Below, piece by piece: positions 51,334-64,000 of a stretch of DNA of 64,000 nt (position 1 is its first letter; each line of letters opens with the position of its first letter). Source of the DNA: Microvelia longipes. Lineage: Eukaryota > Arthropoda > Insecta > Hemiptera > Veliidae. Location: positions 32,399,723 through 32,463,722 of the forward strand of contig JACMZG010001911.1 in the NCBI GenBank assembly GCA_018340805.1, written 5' to 3'. Both the position numbers and the translations under genes were made by a program. The notes beneath the pieces are model-generated. The model was not told the DNA's origin. It saw only the letters and a list, made by a program, of their open reading frames with translations, and did not search any database.

Positions 51334-54300
51334 TTATCCCAATATAGAATTTCTTGAGATGGTGGTATTGATCCATGATCTAAATGCAGGAACATAAGTA
51401 TAGACTACACCTCCATTAGGATCAGAACAATAGCTTTGATTACTACTTGTAGACGCACCATATGACGTAACTCCCACTAATTCTTGTTGACCACTGGCAC
51501 CGTTAGCCACTAGAGGACCGCCACTGTCGCCCTGGAATAAAACAATGGCCGCATTTATTCATTGTTTGTACTGTTGTATTTGTACCTTGTACAAATACTA
51601 TTTGAACCTCGTACAAAAACAATTGGTACCTAGAGGGTTGGAGACTGCCAAAACACTACTACAATAAAAGTTGATTATAAATTACAAGAGTTTGTAGTGT
51701 AGATATTTATGCCATACATGATCCAGGAACTCTGTAAAGACGTTTGTAGCCACTTATATTATGAGATAGACTAAACTGGTTCACATTGATTAATTTATAT
51801 TCCGTGTATAATGTATGCTGGCTCATATGGTATATGCCCGCATAGAGGGCAGCAATACTTGACTAAACTTTAATTTTAAAAGAACATAGACCGTGAATTT
51901 GAGAAGAAGATTCCCCAAATCTTTCTTGTTATCAAATCACATTTTAACTCAAAAATATATTAAATTTTTAAGACATACACTTTAGGTATCAAGAAGTCTA
52001 ACTGATCTTAACACTCCCCAACCTTCCCTCAATTTTGGTCATCCTGACTAACCAACCATTTTAAGTGAATATTTATCTTGACTTTATTTTAAGTGAATGC
52101 AACTATCTTGTGTATTGACTTTTAATAGAAAATTACTCTAAGTATATATCTTTTGCGTGAATAAAAAAAAGAAAATAGTGTAAGAATAATTAATAAGAGG
52201 AAAGATTATTTAAGATTAATTTCTTTCTGCACGCAATTTTATTTTCCAACTTAAGATTAAAAGTTGGAAAAGTATTATTGCATAGATAAAAAATCATTCT
52301 TCATTTCGTAAAAGACTTGATTAAGCCGAAAGATTAACTTGTTAAATTACATAACAATATCAACTAAGATAAATATAATTAAATATCTAGAAATAAATTA
52401 TCAAAATGAATCAAGATAAGCAAGTAAGAAAATAATTACGTACGTTACATGGTCCTGCATTTTTGAACATTCTTTCTGTGCATATAGTTTTAGACGAAGC
52501 AGGAGGGAACGAATTGATACATTGGGCATTAGGGTAGTTTTTAATGGTGACGTATTGTAAAATTCTGGGCAGAGAACCATCTGAAAAAGATACAGAGAGC
52601 TAACATTTGTATTTATGCCACTAAAATTAAATACCCCCCTAAAAAATGCCAGACTAAAATGCCCCACTAAATTAACAGAGCTCAGTTTAAATTTACCATT
52701 ATTATTTTGGTAACAATTACCTAAATGTGGTAATATTGTCACTACTTTTGGTAACTTTGAAAAATTTATTTAGAGTATATTATAACAATGCTTTTTATAA
52801 ACTACATTAAACCTAAGAAATTTGATACCAACGTCACCCAAGCTATCAAGCTATTGACATAGATTTTAGTTAAAATTGCTAGAAAAAATATTAACCATTA
52901 TCTATGGCATATACTATGTTTCCCACCTTATTCTTAAAGGTTTAATATTAGTGCATCTGAAATGCTCCACCTGGTATATTTAGTATATTTTATTATCGTA
53001 TCAGGGTCTCTTTCAAAGAATACCAGTGATATTTAAGCCCCTTCCCTGTATCCTTGGTCAACAGTTGTCATTGAAATTTATCCCCAAAAGAATATATATT
53101 AAAATTAATCCTGGTCAAGAAATCTGAAAGAAGCCCTGTATAAGCAAATATTGAATAATAGCATTGTGTAGTCGTAGAAATGTTGTGTGTTCGAGTTATA
53201 CTCATCACTGATACTCATATGTATTTAATTTTAGTAAATGGCTTGCTTACTCTGAATTCTACCCCATCCAATGGCTGTAACCATTTGGCCATCATAGTTA
53301 GTCACTGAATTAGCAGCAATATTTGGTATAGTAATTGGTTTTATATTAGGATACCCTGTAAAATATCATAATATATACATCATAAAATATACAACAATTT
53401 ATAACATGTTGCTCTTCAATCTTCAGGGAGTCAACCTTCTCCCAAATTCCTATTCTACGACTTACTTTCGATACATTTTAAAACAAGCCCAAATAGTGTA
53501 ACCTGAATGGTCTGTTCCTGTGCTAGAGAAACTACTTGGAGGCTGGGCAAAATACTTCAAGTCGACTCGCAATTTAATTATAGAGAGATTATTTTTCATA
53601 ATTACATTCTTTCTTTATTCCACAATTACAAAGAAGTATTTTTAACTTCAAAGATTTTTTTATCAAAATCTCTAAAATACAATAACTTTTTACGAGCAAA
53701 AAAAATATTCTAAAAAGTAGCTTTCCTTAAGATAATTTTATAAATAAATGTAAAAACAAAAATTAAGGTATGGGGTACCTTGGAACTTTTCCTCATCACA
53801 TCTGATTCGCACCGCTCATCCTCCGTACTTCAGTTTTGCTTCGTTCGTCCTCACATAGTAAATTCATCCATTTAATTCTCAGCAGTCACCTATCTAGGCA
53901 CTTACCACGCTCTGTGCTTCTTAACTTTAATGATCCAAAAAAATCATGGATATATTCTTCATATTGAAAGAAAACTTAGTGCACTTACTTATTACGTACA
54001 GGTATACACATATACTGAATTTCAGCTCAATTGGATTACATTCCAATTTTTTTAAAAACACATTCGTATATATATGATTAGGAAGTTAATGCCATAAAAA
54101 ATTATTTTCTGGATAGCACAACTACACTTATTGTTGTTTAATTTTATTAGCACAACTACAAACTCAATTTTTTAATTTTATTTCGAAATTTTTTAACAGG
54201 AAAGGAATATTTTAGCTTACTGAAAAACATGGTTTTACTGCCATCAAACCCACTTAGAAGGTTTGAACACGAATAATTCCAGTGATATCTCGGTTTTGGA

Positions 54301-57133
54301 TTTTTGCAAACACAATACTTTTCCTATTTACGTATAGTATAAATGAGGAAAAGTAAAATACCTTCAGAGTTGTTATCAAAAATATAATAAATGTAAAGGG
54401 AATCAAAATATAATAAATTTAATAAAAAGAAAAAAAATATGGGGAGGCCCAGAGCACATTTTTATTGTTGCCTGATGTTCTAAAAAAGCTTTTGTCGCCA
54501 CTGAGTGATCAGGTGTAACTTTACTGACACACATGATAAAGCGCATGAACTCTCTTCTGTATTGCATATTATTAAGTAATTTGTCACCGTCACAGTAGAT
54601 AACTCTTGAAAGTTGTTCTATATTATCATAGCAAAATAAATCCTATCTTTAGAATAAAATTGATAATTAACAAACAAATACTGAAGTATATTTTTTAGAG
54701 CTGATCAATATTTTTTCAAGATTTATTAGAGATCTTTAAATCAAATCAATCAGCTGTCTTTGTTGTTTAACACTTACTTAATTCCAACACTTATACATCT
54801 TAATTGTTTAAAATGCTTATTATACAAGTATTATATAACTTTTCTGGAGTAAACTTCAAATCATAGTATAGGAAAAATATTTTTTCTTTATTACCTGAGG
54901 AAGGCACAGGAGAGGAAAGTTTATAAAGTGCGATATCATTGACTGCTCCTTCACCGCTAAGAGCATAGTCGGGATGCACATATATATTTGGTCTAAATAT
55001 GGTGTATGTGAGAGTACCTTTCTTTTCTTGAACATTCACCAACCCGAGGGTTGCTCTTACTAGCAAAGCACTGAAATATTACTTATTGGTTAGTGGACTA
55101 AAAAAACAGTAAATTGATGGCTGGCGTTACAGCCAGTGCCAGATCTAGACTCTAGTTCTAGAGGGGGGGATAGTTTAATCATAGCCCAATCTAGACTCTA
55201 GTTCTAGAGGGGGGATAGTTTAATCATAGCATAGTATATAATACTTAATTCATATTAACATAATATCAAATAAAAAAATACTGTTTACTTATACCATATT
55301 CATTAAATTAAAATATATATTCTTAACAAGCTTGCAAACAAAGTATGAAGTAATGTGAAAATAAGACCATCTGAAATCCTTAAGAAACACCAATTCTTAA
55401 TCATTAAATATGATGATGCACGTTCAAATTTAGTACTAAAGATATAACATTTATCATAGATATATTAAAATATCTACACTCTTAAAAAAAAATTTTTCAT
55501 GGGTAACTTTTGAAATTCTAATAATAACAGTGTATTATGGAGAATCGTTCAAACAAACTTCTAAACATCCAAGTAGGACTATGATTTTGTCCTGTTTATT
55601 GTAGGAAAAACTCATTTTGTCTCCCTACAAAATGATTTTGAAGGACCTTTCATCCTTAATGTCTTCACTTAATACTGTAGATTTTAAATGTTAATTTTTA
55701 CACTTGTATTTGTGTAATAGATAGAAGACGTGAATCACTTATAGAAATTACCCTGAGGCACAGTGTCCTGCAGTTACTATCCATTGATTATTTATTAAAG
55801 AAGCTGAACAGATACCAACTTGTCCATTCATTTCTTGTATTTCAGTTCTCACTGCAAATGGAAATTGTCCAGTAGCTGCATTCATCCCATTGTAAATATT
55901 TTCATTTATCTCTAAAAAATATTGTTTGGTTTAAATTTTCAACTTGCTAGATAATAGTTATATAACATTATCCACCAAAAAACGCCAGCTAAGATGAAAG
56001 AGCTAGATGTCCAGCAAAAATATTAGATGTCATAAGCTAAGTTGAGAGTATTATAATTTTGTTTAGCTAATACCCAGCTAAAAGCAATAATATATGTGCA
56101 ACAAACATATTATAATACTCTTTATTTTTACAGACTAATCAATATGATTAATCAATTGAAGTATTTAGCCAAATGCTTATTTCGTAGAACCCTATAGAAC
56201 AATAAGCATACACTTTTCAAACAATTGAACAGCATGGCAGTTAAACAATAATGTTAGAGAAGAAATTAAAAGTTAATTGCCTCTAAAGTTTGAATGAGAA
56301 AAGGATATGGCCTTTTACCATGGGGAAATGAGAATTTTACATACAAATAAATAAAAGATGAAGAGTTGCTACTGTATTAAAATTAATTTGTATTTAACTA
56401 TTGGCTAGTAGTTATCAAATTAATTAATGACTTTCTATTATAAAATATGATTAAGATCAAGAAATTTGGGATTAAACATGGTCATAAAATAAGTATTTTT
56501 CACAGCGAATCACTCTTTAATTTTCAAATTTATGAAACAAAAAAAAAACATAAAAACAAATTATTACCATGTGATGCGATTAAGTTAGCAAAGAAACCTG
56601 CAGAAACCTGTAAATGTTAAAATTATATAATCTACATGTAAAATTAAATAGAATTTTATAAATGTTGAGAAAATAAAAAATATTCTCACGAAAGAATAGC
56701 AAAGATGTTTCAGAATATTCTTTTAACTATAACTTCTTGTCCTTTTAAAATTTAGATATCTTCCTTTTTATCAGTGTTTTGTAAATAAGTCAACAACTTT
56801 GAAAAAAAATTCAAGCTGCTTCAGAGCTTACGGAACTGACATATATTCGACAGAAAAATATAATAATATTCAGTGGCGTATTTTTGGGCTGCAATGCGGG
56901 GGGGGGCGGTTAGGGGCCTCCAAAAAGATACAGTAAAAATAGTAAACTTACTAATAAAAAGGGTTCATGCCCCAATAAAGATTAGTATAGTCTGTCTTAA
57001 TATCATTAAGTCGTGAGCCCCTTATAAGAGTTGCATACAACCTTTTCACCTAAAAATGGGACCTTGGGTTTAATATCAGTATAGTCTTCCTTAAGATCAT
57101 CAAGTCCCGTGGCCCCTTGTTTGAACTTTATAC

Positions 57134-57186
<53 letters not shown>

Positions 57187-57431
57187 ATATATATAATATA
57201 TATATATATTATATATATATATATATATATAGCTGTAGTTGCGCCCCTGATAATATTTCTTAATGGTAAATATAACATTTTGAAAAAACATAAAAGTTTC
57301 CAGCCATTAACTTTAAACATTAACCACAAAAGTAACAGAGGGTGATGAAAAGATGCACATAGAATTAATTGGAATAACAGATAAATATTAAAATAACAGA
57401 AACATACCACTAGTACCCATTGTAAAGTCAT
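51334..57431 (-). CDS. Secreted chymotrypsin-like serine protease (S1 family)
   Basis: Exons in transcript order: 57408-57431 (ATG), 56568-56607, 55752-55911, 54895-55070, 53251-53355, 52444-52580 and 51334-51531 (TAA). All have GT/AG ends and closing phases, giving 279 residues. Residues 1-20 form a signal peptide (hydrophobic, ending ...LIAS). A very short propeptide follows, and the mature start is IYNG at 27-30, replacing the usual IVGG. The catalytic triad is His71 (TAGHC), Asp120 (NDIALY) and Ser217 (GDSGGP). By alignment, residue 189 (six before the Ser) is Gly, not the Asp of trypsin or the Ser of chymotrypsin, so the S1 preference is uncertain. The propeptide ends in Asn rather than Arg, so trypsin-type activation is not obvious. 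It is likely a digestive or extracellular enzyme. Neighbouring genes give no functional clue. Confidence 0.92.
51532..52443. other. Protease intron 6
   Basis: An AT-rich intron of 912 bp with no identified element. Confidence 0.4.
54205..54358 (-). repeat. Dispersed repeat family, copy 3 (reverse)
   Basis: Reverse complement of the start of copies 27162 and 38151: TATTTTACTTTTCCTCATTT, then AGGAAAAGTATTGTGTTTGC and an AACC.AGATATCAC word. Only the first about 150 bp of the family is present. It lies in the protease intron between exons 54895-55070 and 53251-53355. Confidence 0.65.
55143..55234. repeat. 46-bp tandem duplication
   Basis: The unit ATCTAGACTCTAGTTCTAGA, plus GGGGGGATAGTTTAATCATAG, occurs twice head to tail, at 55143 and 55189, differing by one G in the G-run. 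It is recent, in a protease intron. Confidence 0.9.
56871..57249. mobile_element. hAT-type MITE, 379 bp, with (AT)n core, in protease intron 1
   Basis: It starts CAGTGGCGTATTTTTGGGCT and ends TTGCGCCCCTG, imperfect inverted ends. It is flanked by a perfect 8-bp target duplication, ATAATATT (56863-56870 and 57250-57257). The interior holds a G-run (56899-56908) and an (AT)n array (57137-57231). It is related by its ends to 39052-39451. No transposase. Confidence 0.88.
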
Positions 57432-60400
57432 ATTTTTTTTTTATTTTTTGTATAAATTAATATATAAACCCAAAATAACTAACTGAATGGTTGTTAAAAG
57501 AGTCGTCATTAAGCTTTTTAACTTGACATTAATAATATTTGTTATCAATTTGTGAATTATTGATAACACCTGTGGCTGAAATTTGTGTTATAAAGTTTAT
57601 TAAGACAAAATAGCCTATCACTAAGCTAATAAAAAAATAATTTAGATAAAACTAATAGACTTTTCATATTATATTTAATTACTCTAAAATTATAATTAAA
57701 AAAAATGTTTAGTCACTTTAAAAAGAGCTGGTAACAATTTAACTTATTCAAAATTACCACTAAAATTGATTCAAAATTATTATAAAAAGTTCTATAATCT
57801 TTTGAATTTACTAATCAATTAGATTAAATGCTAAACAAGTATTAATTGACATAAATAGTTTAAATTAAGATTTTTATACTGATAAAATTCATTTGTTAAA
57901 AACATTGAATTTCATCACGTAACAGTATAAATTAACTGGTAAACTTATCAAGTTTAATTGATAAATATTTTTATGCTAAAAAAAGTATTACGTGAATAAG
58001 TTTTTTAATACATACATATCTTAAATCATTTATTTATGGGTGGAAAATACTAATCCAATAATAATAAAAAAAACTTAATTTCTCCAGGAGGTACTTAAAC
58101 AGAAATGTGGACTTAAATATATTTCAGAATATAAGAAAATTCACAAAAAAAGCATCTGGCATAATCCCTTGAAAAATCCTGGTGCAGAGGTTTGCAAGCT
58201 GGGTATATTTATTTGGCCTCAACAATCCATTTCTAGCTCAAGTTTTGGGCTTTTTAGTCTAAACAGCAACACTTCATCTTGTGAAGTCAATTTAAGAGAG
58301 AAAAGTATTTTTGTAGAATAATCAATAGTAGAATAGTCAATATACCTAGGTTTTTCAAAAATGCTCACAGAAAAATCAATGACGAAAGGTGATAATATTT
58401 CAACTAAAGTTATAAAACTCAGTTATAAAACTTAAGTCTATAACTGAAAAAGGTTGATGTTAAAAAAGAAGAAAACCAAATTTATAATAGTACAATTATT
58501 TTATTTACCAAATTATTGTCTATTGTTTACAATCACATAATTATAAATAAAAAAAACATAATTATGAGATCAGACTTTTGAGATTTTACAACAAATAAAA
58601 ATGTCAGAGTTACAGAATACCAAATACAGATAACATGATAAAACATCTAATGAAAATACAAAATAATAATTACAATACAATTAGTAATCATGAATTTATA
58701 TTTCAAGTTAAGCTAAATGTAAACCCAACAATTAATATCAAAAATAAATAGTTTAAAATGATTTTTTGTTCACAAATTAGAATCAAATTACAGTAGACAT
58801 AAAAATAATAATTTAACAAAATTAATTAAAATTTATATCCTTACTTAATTAAAAAATACATAAATATATAAAATGAAAAATTTCTTGCAACAGGTACTAG
58901 TTATTTATTTAGGATTCCAAGAAGTCGTCACAGTAATTTTATCTTCTTTTACAATCCCGCTCTTGGATTATCAACTTTAAAATTTATTTGAAAAGTCCAT
59001 TGAAAAAAGATCAAAAATTTCTACTGACTATTTCAACTAAATAGTCAGTAGAATTTTTTTTTTAATTGTTAAATGTAAAGGGGAACAAGAAGATAATATT
59101 TTCCTTTATCAATCCACTGAGAGTAAAGTAGGGGTCTAACTGGCCTGGTGGCTATCAATTTGTGCATTATTCATAAGATTTATGAGTAAAGGCCACAAAC
59201 CCTCCCAACCTAGTTTACATTTCCTAATATTTTTATTATTTTAATGCAATCAGATTTCTCACAATTGACAGTAAATTTATGATTAGGGGTACAACAGACT
59301 TCACCTTGCAACAAAATTTGGTATTAGTGATTTTCCAAAGGAAAAATGAGCTAATGAAATTTTGAGTCAAGGATGAGGGTATTCCTGGGTATAACATTAT
59401 AACGTTACAACTCGTCATAAAAGTTTTTAAATAATTTAAAAAATATGTCAGCAGTTAGAACAGAAATCTTAATAGGACTGATCCATATTAACTTCCTACG
59501 CTAAATAGTTCTACTTTAGGTACTTTCATTGAAGTTAGTTTATTAAAAAAAGGGTATAGTTGCACTAAAAAATTAAAAATTGGGTAGGTACAGATACTAA
59601 GCTTTACAAGAGTTCTTATTAATAGATACTAGGTATAGTAACGATAATATATAGAAATATATTCTGTCTCAATAAATTTTAAATAAATATTAAGAATAAA
59701 AATAGCACTAAATTTTATAAAATTGTAGTACTTAAGTATGTATCTCATAATTTTTTTGTAAGGCAGGTGAAGCAAATATATCGAACTATTGCTTCAAAAA
59801 TTTTTCATTTTTTGCAAATAGTAAATAAAAAATAACAATCTAAAATAATTTTAATAATTTATTATAATATATTTTTTTATATAGTTTTTCAATTTACAAA
59901 CCAAAACATTTACATAATAAATATACATTGTTTTTTAAATATACAATCAATTATTTTGCTATTTTTAGAAACAAAGTTAAAAAGAAAAAATCTAAGAGAC
60001 AAGTACAAATGTTGCTTTAAGAATGATCTAAAAAATGAATTTGTAAGTTCATAAAAACATTTAAGTGCTCTTTGCTTGCAATATAAGTAAATTTAACTGA
60101 TAAAAATTATACACTTCCATTTCACGAATCAGCAACAATGTGCATACAGTATGAGTATCAAAACTATGAATTGTACCTGAAATACATACACAACAATAAA
60201 TGTAATGCATACATATATTATGTAATGCAGTAAAAAACCATTCCACAAATAGTTTAACTAATATATTTGTAGAATGAATATATTATACATGAGTAATATT
60301 ACATAATGAGAATATTCATTATTACATTTTTAGCATTGTTTTTGCTTCCTTGCAACAATGATACGAGCTTTTAATATTTAAAATTAAAAACTCTATCCCT

Positions 60401-61338
60401 TCATACACAAAAAAGCCAATCTAATAGACAATCTAAAAGCTATACAATTTTTTTATTATAGCTACTCTACCTTTAATTTTAACTTTAAAAATAGTTTTTT
60501 ATTGCCCTCAATTTAAAATAATAAAAAAAATGTATACAACTAAAAATATCAATTATGAGTATTATTATTTAAAAATAACAAAATATTAAAAGTTATATTA
60601 TACTACTTACAAACATTTAATTTATTTACAATTTCATTAAATACTAAAAATAACAATATCACAACAATTTTTACAAAAAAAGAAATAATATCAAATAAGA
60701 TTAAACCTAAGCACCAATCGTTAAATTAATTTTATTTAAAAAATTATTTTCCATTTTTGATTTTTGAAATTATACAAGAGTAACAAAGAATAGTCCAATT
60801 AAATTTAGGTGCTACTTTTAATCATTTTATTAAAAAATCCATTTATTGATTGATGTTAAAACAATGTAAATATTGCACACCTTATGTTAATGCATTTTCA
60901 TTAGTTTTAATTAAGAGACATGAAAGCAAAAAATAGACGAAGCAACAAATAGTTGTTACAGCCATTAAGGTTAAATGAGTCATAAAATAAAATGTCTTCC
61001 ATTCACATACCAGTTGACTAAAGCAATTAGAATGATATTATTAATAAAATACTGTATTTATTCAGACCCTCAAAATATTAACTATCACAGAAATTATGCT
61101 AATAAGAGAGACAAACTATGGCACACAAAGGATATAAAGTAACTTGGATTGGGATTTCATAATAATTAAAAAAGAGGACTAAAAATGAAGTAAAAGGGAA
61201 GGGGTAGAAAAAAAGTTAAATAAATAATTATTTCTAGATGTAAAATTTCCCTCACCTTTTTAACACAAGTTATAATTCAATTTAAATCCAAGTTACATTT
61301 CTTTTTAAAAAATCAATATCAGTCCGTTTCATTTGAAA
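57432..61338. other. Very AT-rich intergenic region between protease and ci
   Basis: It holds the protease promoter (just above 57431) and, reading from 61338 downward, the ci 3' UTR. There are many polyadenylation-like words on the minus strand, and a short hairpin at about 59024-59056 (CTACTGACTATTT with AAATAGTCAGTAG). No protein-coding exon or RNA gene is recognised. Confidence 0.45.
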
Positions 61339-64000
61339 TTATTGGATTATTTGATAATATTGATTATTGTCATCTATTATTGAATTAATATCACTTGAGG
61401 GAATAGTACATGAAGGTTGGGATGATGTAAGAGCCCATGTATGACATTGTTCTACGTATTCTAAAGTTCTTTCATAAGCAGTCTGATGCATTGACATATT
61501 AGGTGCAGGATAGTTGGGATCAGGATGCTGTCTGGGTGATAAAACAGTGTGATGAGGGCTGGAGTGAGAAGGTGGAGGGAGGGAATTGGAGTGATTATTG
61601 CAAGGTTGAACAGGGCAGTTACAGTGACGGGCAGCTTGAACAGGCTGAGAACATGAAGGATTCATGGGAGCAACACTTCCTGCTGTAGGACTTGCAACAG
61701 CTTCCTGGTACATGTAAGGCATCGCTGGACTCATACAATCATTAGCATTAACAACCCTTCTAGGACTAACCTCGCACGAATTCATCCTAGCCATGTTGAT
61801 TCCTCTTGGAGACAAAACTTCTAATCTAGCAGGAGTTTCACTAGAACTCCCAATATTGATTTCAGAATTAAGAATTCTTCTAGGACTATTTAAATTAGAA
61901 TTATTCATTGTAATGGGTCTAGGACTCATGACATCATCACTGATACTCCTCCTCTGAAGTGGCTGAGGGCTAGAAACATCTACTTGAGGAACAGGTATCG
62001 GACTCATCACATCTAAATTTGTGAGAGTGACACCACGAGGGCTTTCAGGTACAGCACAAGGTTTAGGGCTTAAAACTTCACTACAATCTCTAGGACTCAT
62101 AATTCCAGCATTCACACTCCTAGGACTTTTGACGTCAGGGATTCTAGGGCTGGTGATGTTTTCAGGTTGAGAAGTATTGATGCAAGATGACGGACTTGTA
62201 ATATTTGCAGAACTTGGAAGGGGTAACGTTGTCAAAGTATGAGAACCAGACACATCTGCAGGATTTGCATAGTTATCCCCACTCACACTACCAGCCTGGA
62301 AAATACATAATTATAGAATTAGTTAACAATTTCCCTACTCAGTATTTTTTCATAACAGAGAGTTCAGTCACAGTTATGTCCACTAGGCAGTTAAAAAAAT
62401 GCACTAAGAATCAAGAGTAATTTGAAACCAGACCAACATTCCTTAATATTTTTAAATTAAGATTATATTTTTTTAAAGATACCAGATGATACCTGTTAAA
62501 TTGATTATCAAATAAACCTAAACAAATGATCTGATGGGTTCTATTCCATTTAATTTTAGATTTTAGTCTAAAAATAGACAAATTTAAAAAAATAGTTAAA
62601 GAAAATGCTTACATTGGCACTACTTCTTCTATTAAGAGCAGGTGGTAAAACTGGTTGAATAGGAGATAAACTGGGCTGGTATGATAAAGGTGTCAAAGCA
62701 ATTTTTGTAGGTGTTGTTCTTCCAGATAATGGACTGAATGCAGTCATTGACGGACTCGTTCTGCCATTTTGATAAGATGTACTCATAGGAGGTTTACAAG
62801 GGCTCAAAGGCTGAAGTAAACCAGGTTGTTGTCCAGAGCATTCAGCCACCTAAAAATTAAAGACAAAATATGTTTTTAGCAAAACTGATACAATTATTTA
62901 AAATATAATGTTATTGAAAATAAGTCTTAAAACAATGTCCGACTCTATCTTCTTTTATTGCAAAGAGAGTTTCAAGAGGTTTTTGAAATTTTTATATTCA
63001 TAACAGACTATGACAAATAGATAAAACTAAATAAAGTTAAGAAGAAATAAATATACATGAGAGTTTTGAAGATGAAAATGGATATTTTTGCTCTATATAA
63101 ATCTCCCACTCATGCATGTTTATTAAAATCATAAATAATTTTTATATTTCCTCCAAATTCAAAATACAAAAAAGAATACATAACATTTTACTTAACAGTA
63201 ATAAATTGCTTAGGAGAAACCCCATAAGGCAACGCCTTCTGAGAAAAGGAACTCATATAATTTTCTCATCAATGTTAATAAATAAATTGTAATAACCAAT
63301 GTTCATACCTGATTAAGATAATTAACCATATCGTCGGGTAAAACCAGTTTACTCTCCAACAGTTCACCCTCACCAACTTCATCCAACACAACCTCTTGAT
63401 TAGGATGAGATGGTTGATCCGTTGGCCTCAATGCTGCAGTGTTTTCATCAAGAATTGGTTTGGTATCTTCTGCACACTCAACTCTTAAAGTCATACTAGC
63501 AGGTTCAGAGTATCGTCGGACCTCCACATTCTCCCACATATTATTTTGAACTCCCATCTGAAATAAAATAAAATTAATTAGTAAACTGTACTTAAAATAA
63601 ACATTTAGGTCATTAGATCCATTTTTAGACTGGAAGTGAATTTGAAATTGATATAATTATGTTCAAGCAATAAAACATGATCAATAGGATGGTAAAATAG
63701 TAGAACTAGGACAGCATAATAATTATCCAGCTAAACTCATAATAATTTAGAAAAACAATAGAACCAAACCCAAAAACTATGTTAAGCATCTCTTAGTTTG
63801 TCACTCAGTTCTCTATGCTTGCTTAAAACAAAATAATTTTGTTTAATTTTACAGCACCAAATTGTTCATATTTTACTGGACACAAGCTTATAGTTTGATT
63901 AGATAGAAATAAAATAGTTATGAGACAAACCTGTAAAGGAATATTAGTGCTCATATTGCTTGATCTTCTTGAAGAGCCTCCAACTGATATAGGATCATAA
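61339..64000 (-). CDS. ci: Cubitus interruptus / GLI zinc-finger factor, C-terminal exons (partial)
   Basis: Ci is the transcriptional effector of Hedgehog signalling. Exons in transcript order: 63931-64000 (open at the window edge), 63309-63557, 62613-62849 and 61339-62295 (TAA 61339-61341), in frame for about 504 codons. The zinc fingers and most regulatory sites lie beyond the window. Support: YDPISVGGSSRRSS matches the YDPIS...SRRSS segment of GLI/Ci with its PKA-type RRSS site, and VLPDDMVNYLNQ matches the conserved LPDD-V-YLN motif further on. The remainder is Ser/Pro-rich, as in Ci transactivation regions. The last exon carries about ten repeats of a hydrophobic-x-S-P-R motif (residues 40-200 of that exon) and ends in an acidic, Asn/Gln-rich tail. 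The ci identity is firm for the first two motifs; the last exon has no closely remembered match. Confidence 0.85.

Noticed and set aside
61503..61688. 61-codon plus-strand frame opposite ci
   Set aside because: Antisense shadow of the Ci coding exon.

Overview
The window is AT-rich animal nuclear DNA with spliced genes, GT/AG introns, many small transposons and (AT)n arrays. Gene content (a cubitus interruptus/GLI factor, a secreted S1 protease, jockey-like and Mag-like retroelements) fits an insect. I cannot assign the order from sequence alone; a hemipteroid-type genome is only a guess. No prokaryotic operon, CRISPR array, rRNA or tRNA was recognised.

Layout. 1-1573 (+): last three exons of mitochondrial ribosomal protein L2. 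2041-3780: nested fold-back repeats. 3848-3879: a pair of E2F-like sites. 4012-31851 (+): Mcm7, twelve exons identified, but about 130 residues in its middle are absent. The intron where they should lie holds a 5'-truncated non-LTR retrotransposon (10930-13445) followed by about 12 kb of sequence (about 13450-25640) that looks unlike everything around it and resembles nothing. 31852-37736: intergenic, with MITEs. 37737-49872 (-): RagA GTPase, complete in eight coding exons; its introns hold a 4334-bp LTR retrotransposon with identical 171-bp LTRs, a hAT-type MITE and several fold-back elements. 51334-57431 (-): a complete seven-exon chymotrypsin-like secreted serine protease with an unusual S1 pocket and activation site. 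57432-61338: very AT-rich intergenic DNA. 61339-64000 (-): the C-terminal exons of a Ci/GLI transcription factor, with a repeated S-P-R motif; the gene continues past the window.

The genes do not form a functional unit: they serve mitochondrial translation, replication licensing, TORC1 nutrient signalling, extracellular proteolysis and Hedgehog signalling. Mcm7 and RagA are convergent. All exon boundaries were placed by hand from splice signals, reading-phase agreement and similarity to remembered family proteins; phases close at every junction of the host genes except across the Mcm7 gap.

Main points for a second look: the anomalous 12-kb block that replaces essential Mcm7 exons (most simply an assembly fault), the tension between identical LTRs and a multiply broken pol, two hAT MITEs carrying (AT)n cores with perfect 8-bp target duplications, Penelope-like tail pairs arranged as palindromes, a cluster of GC-rich GAA-loop hairpins, and the Gly-189/Asn-activation features of the protease. 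I found no convincing new multi-gene system.
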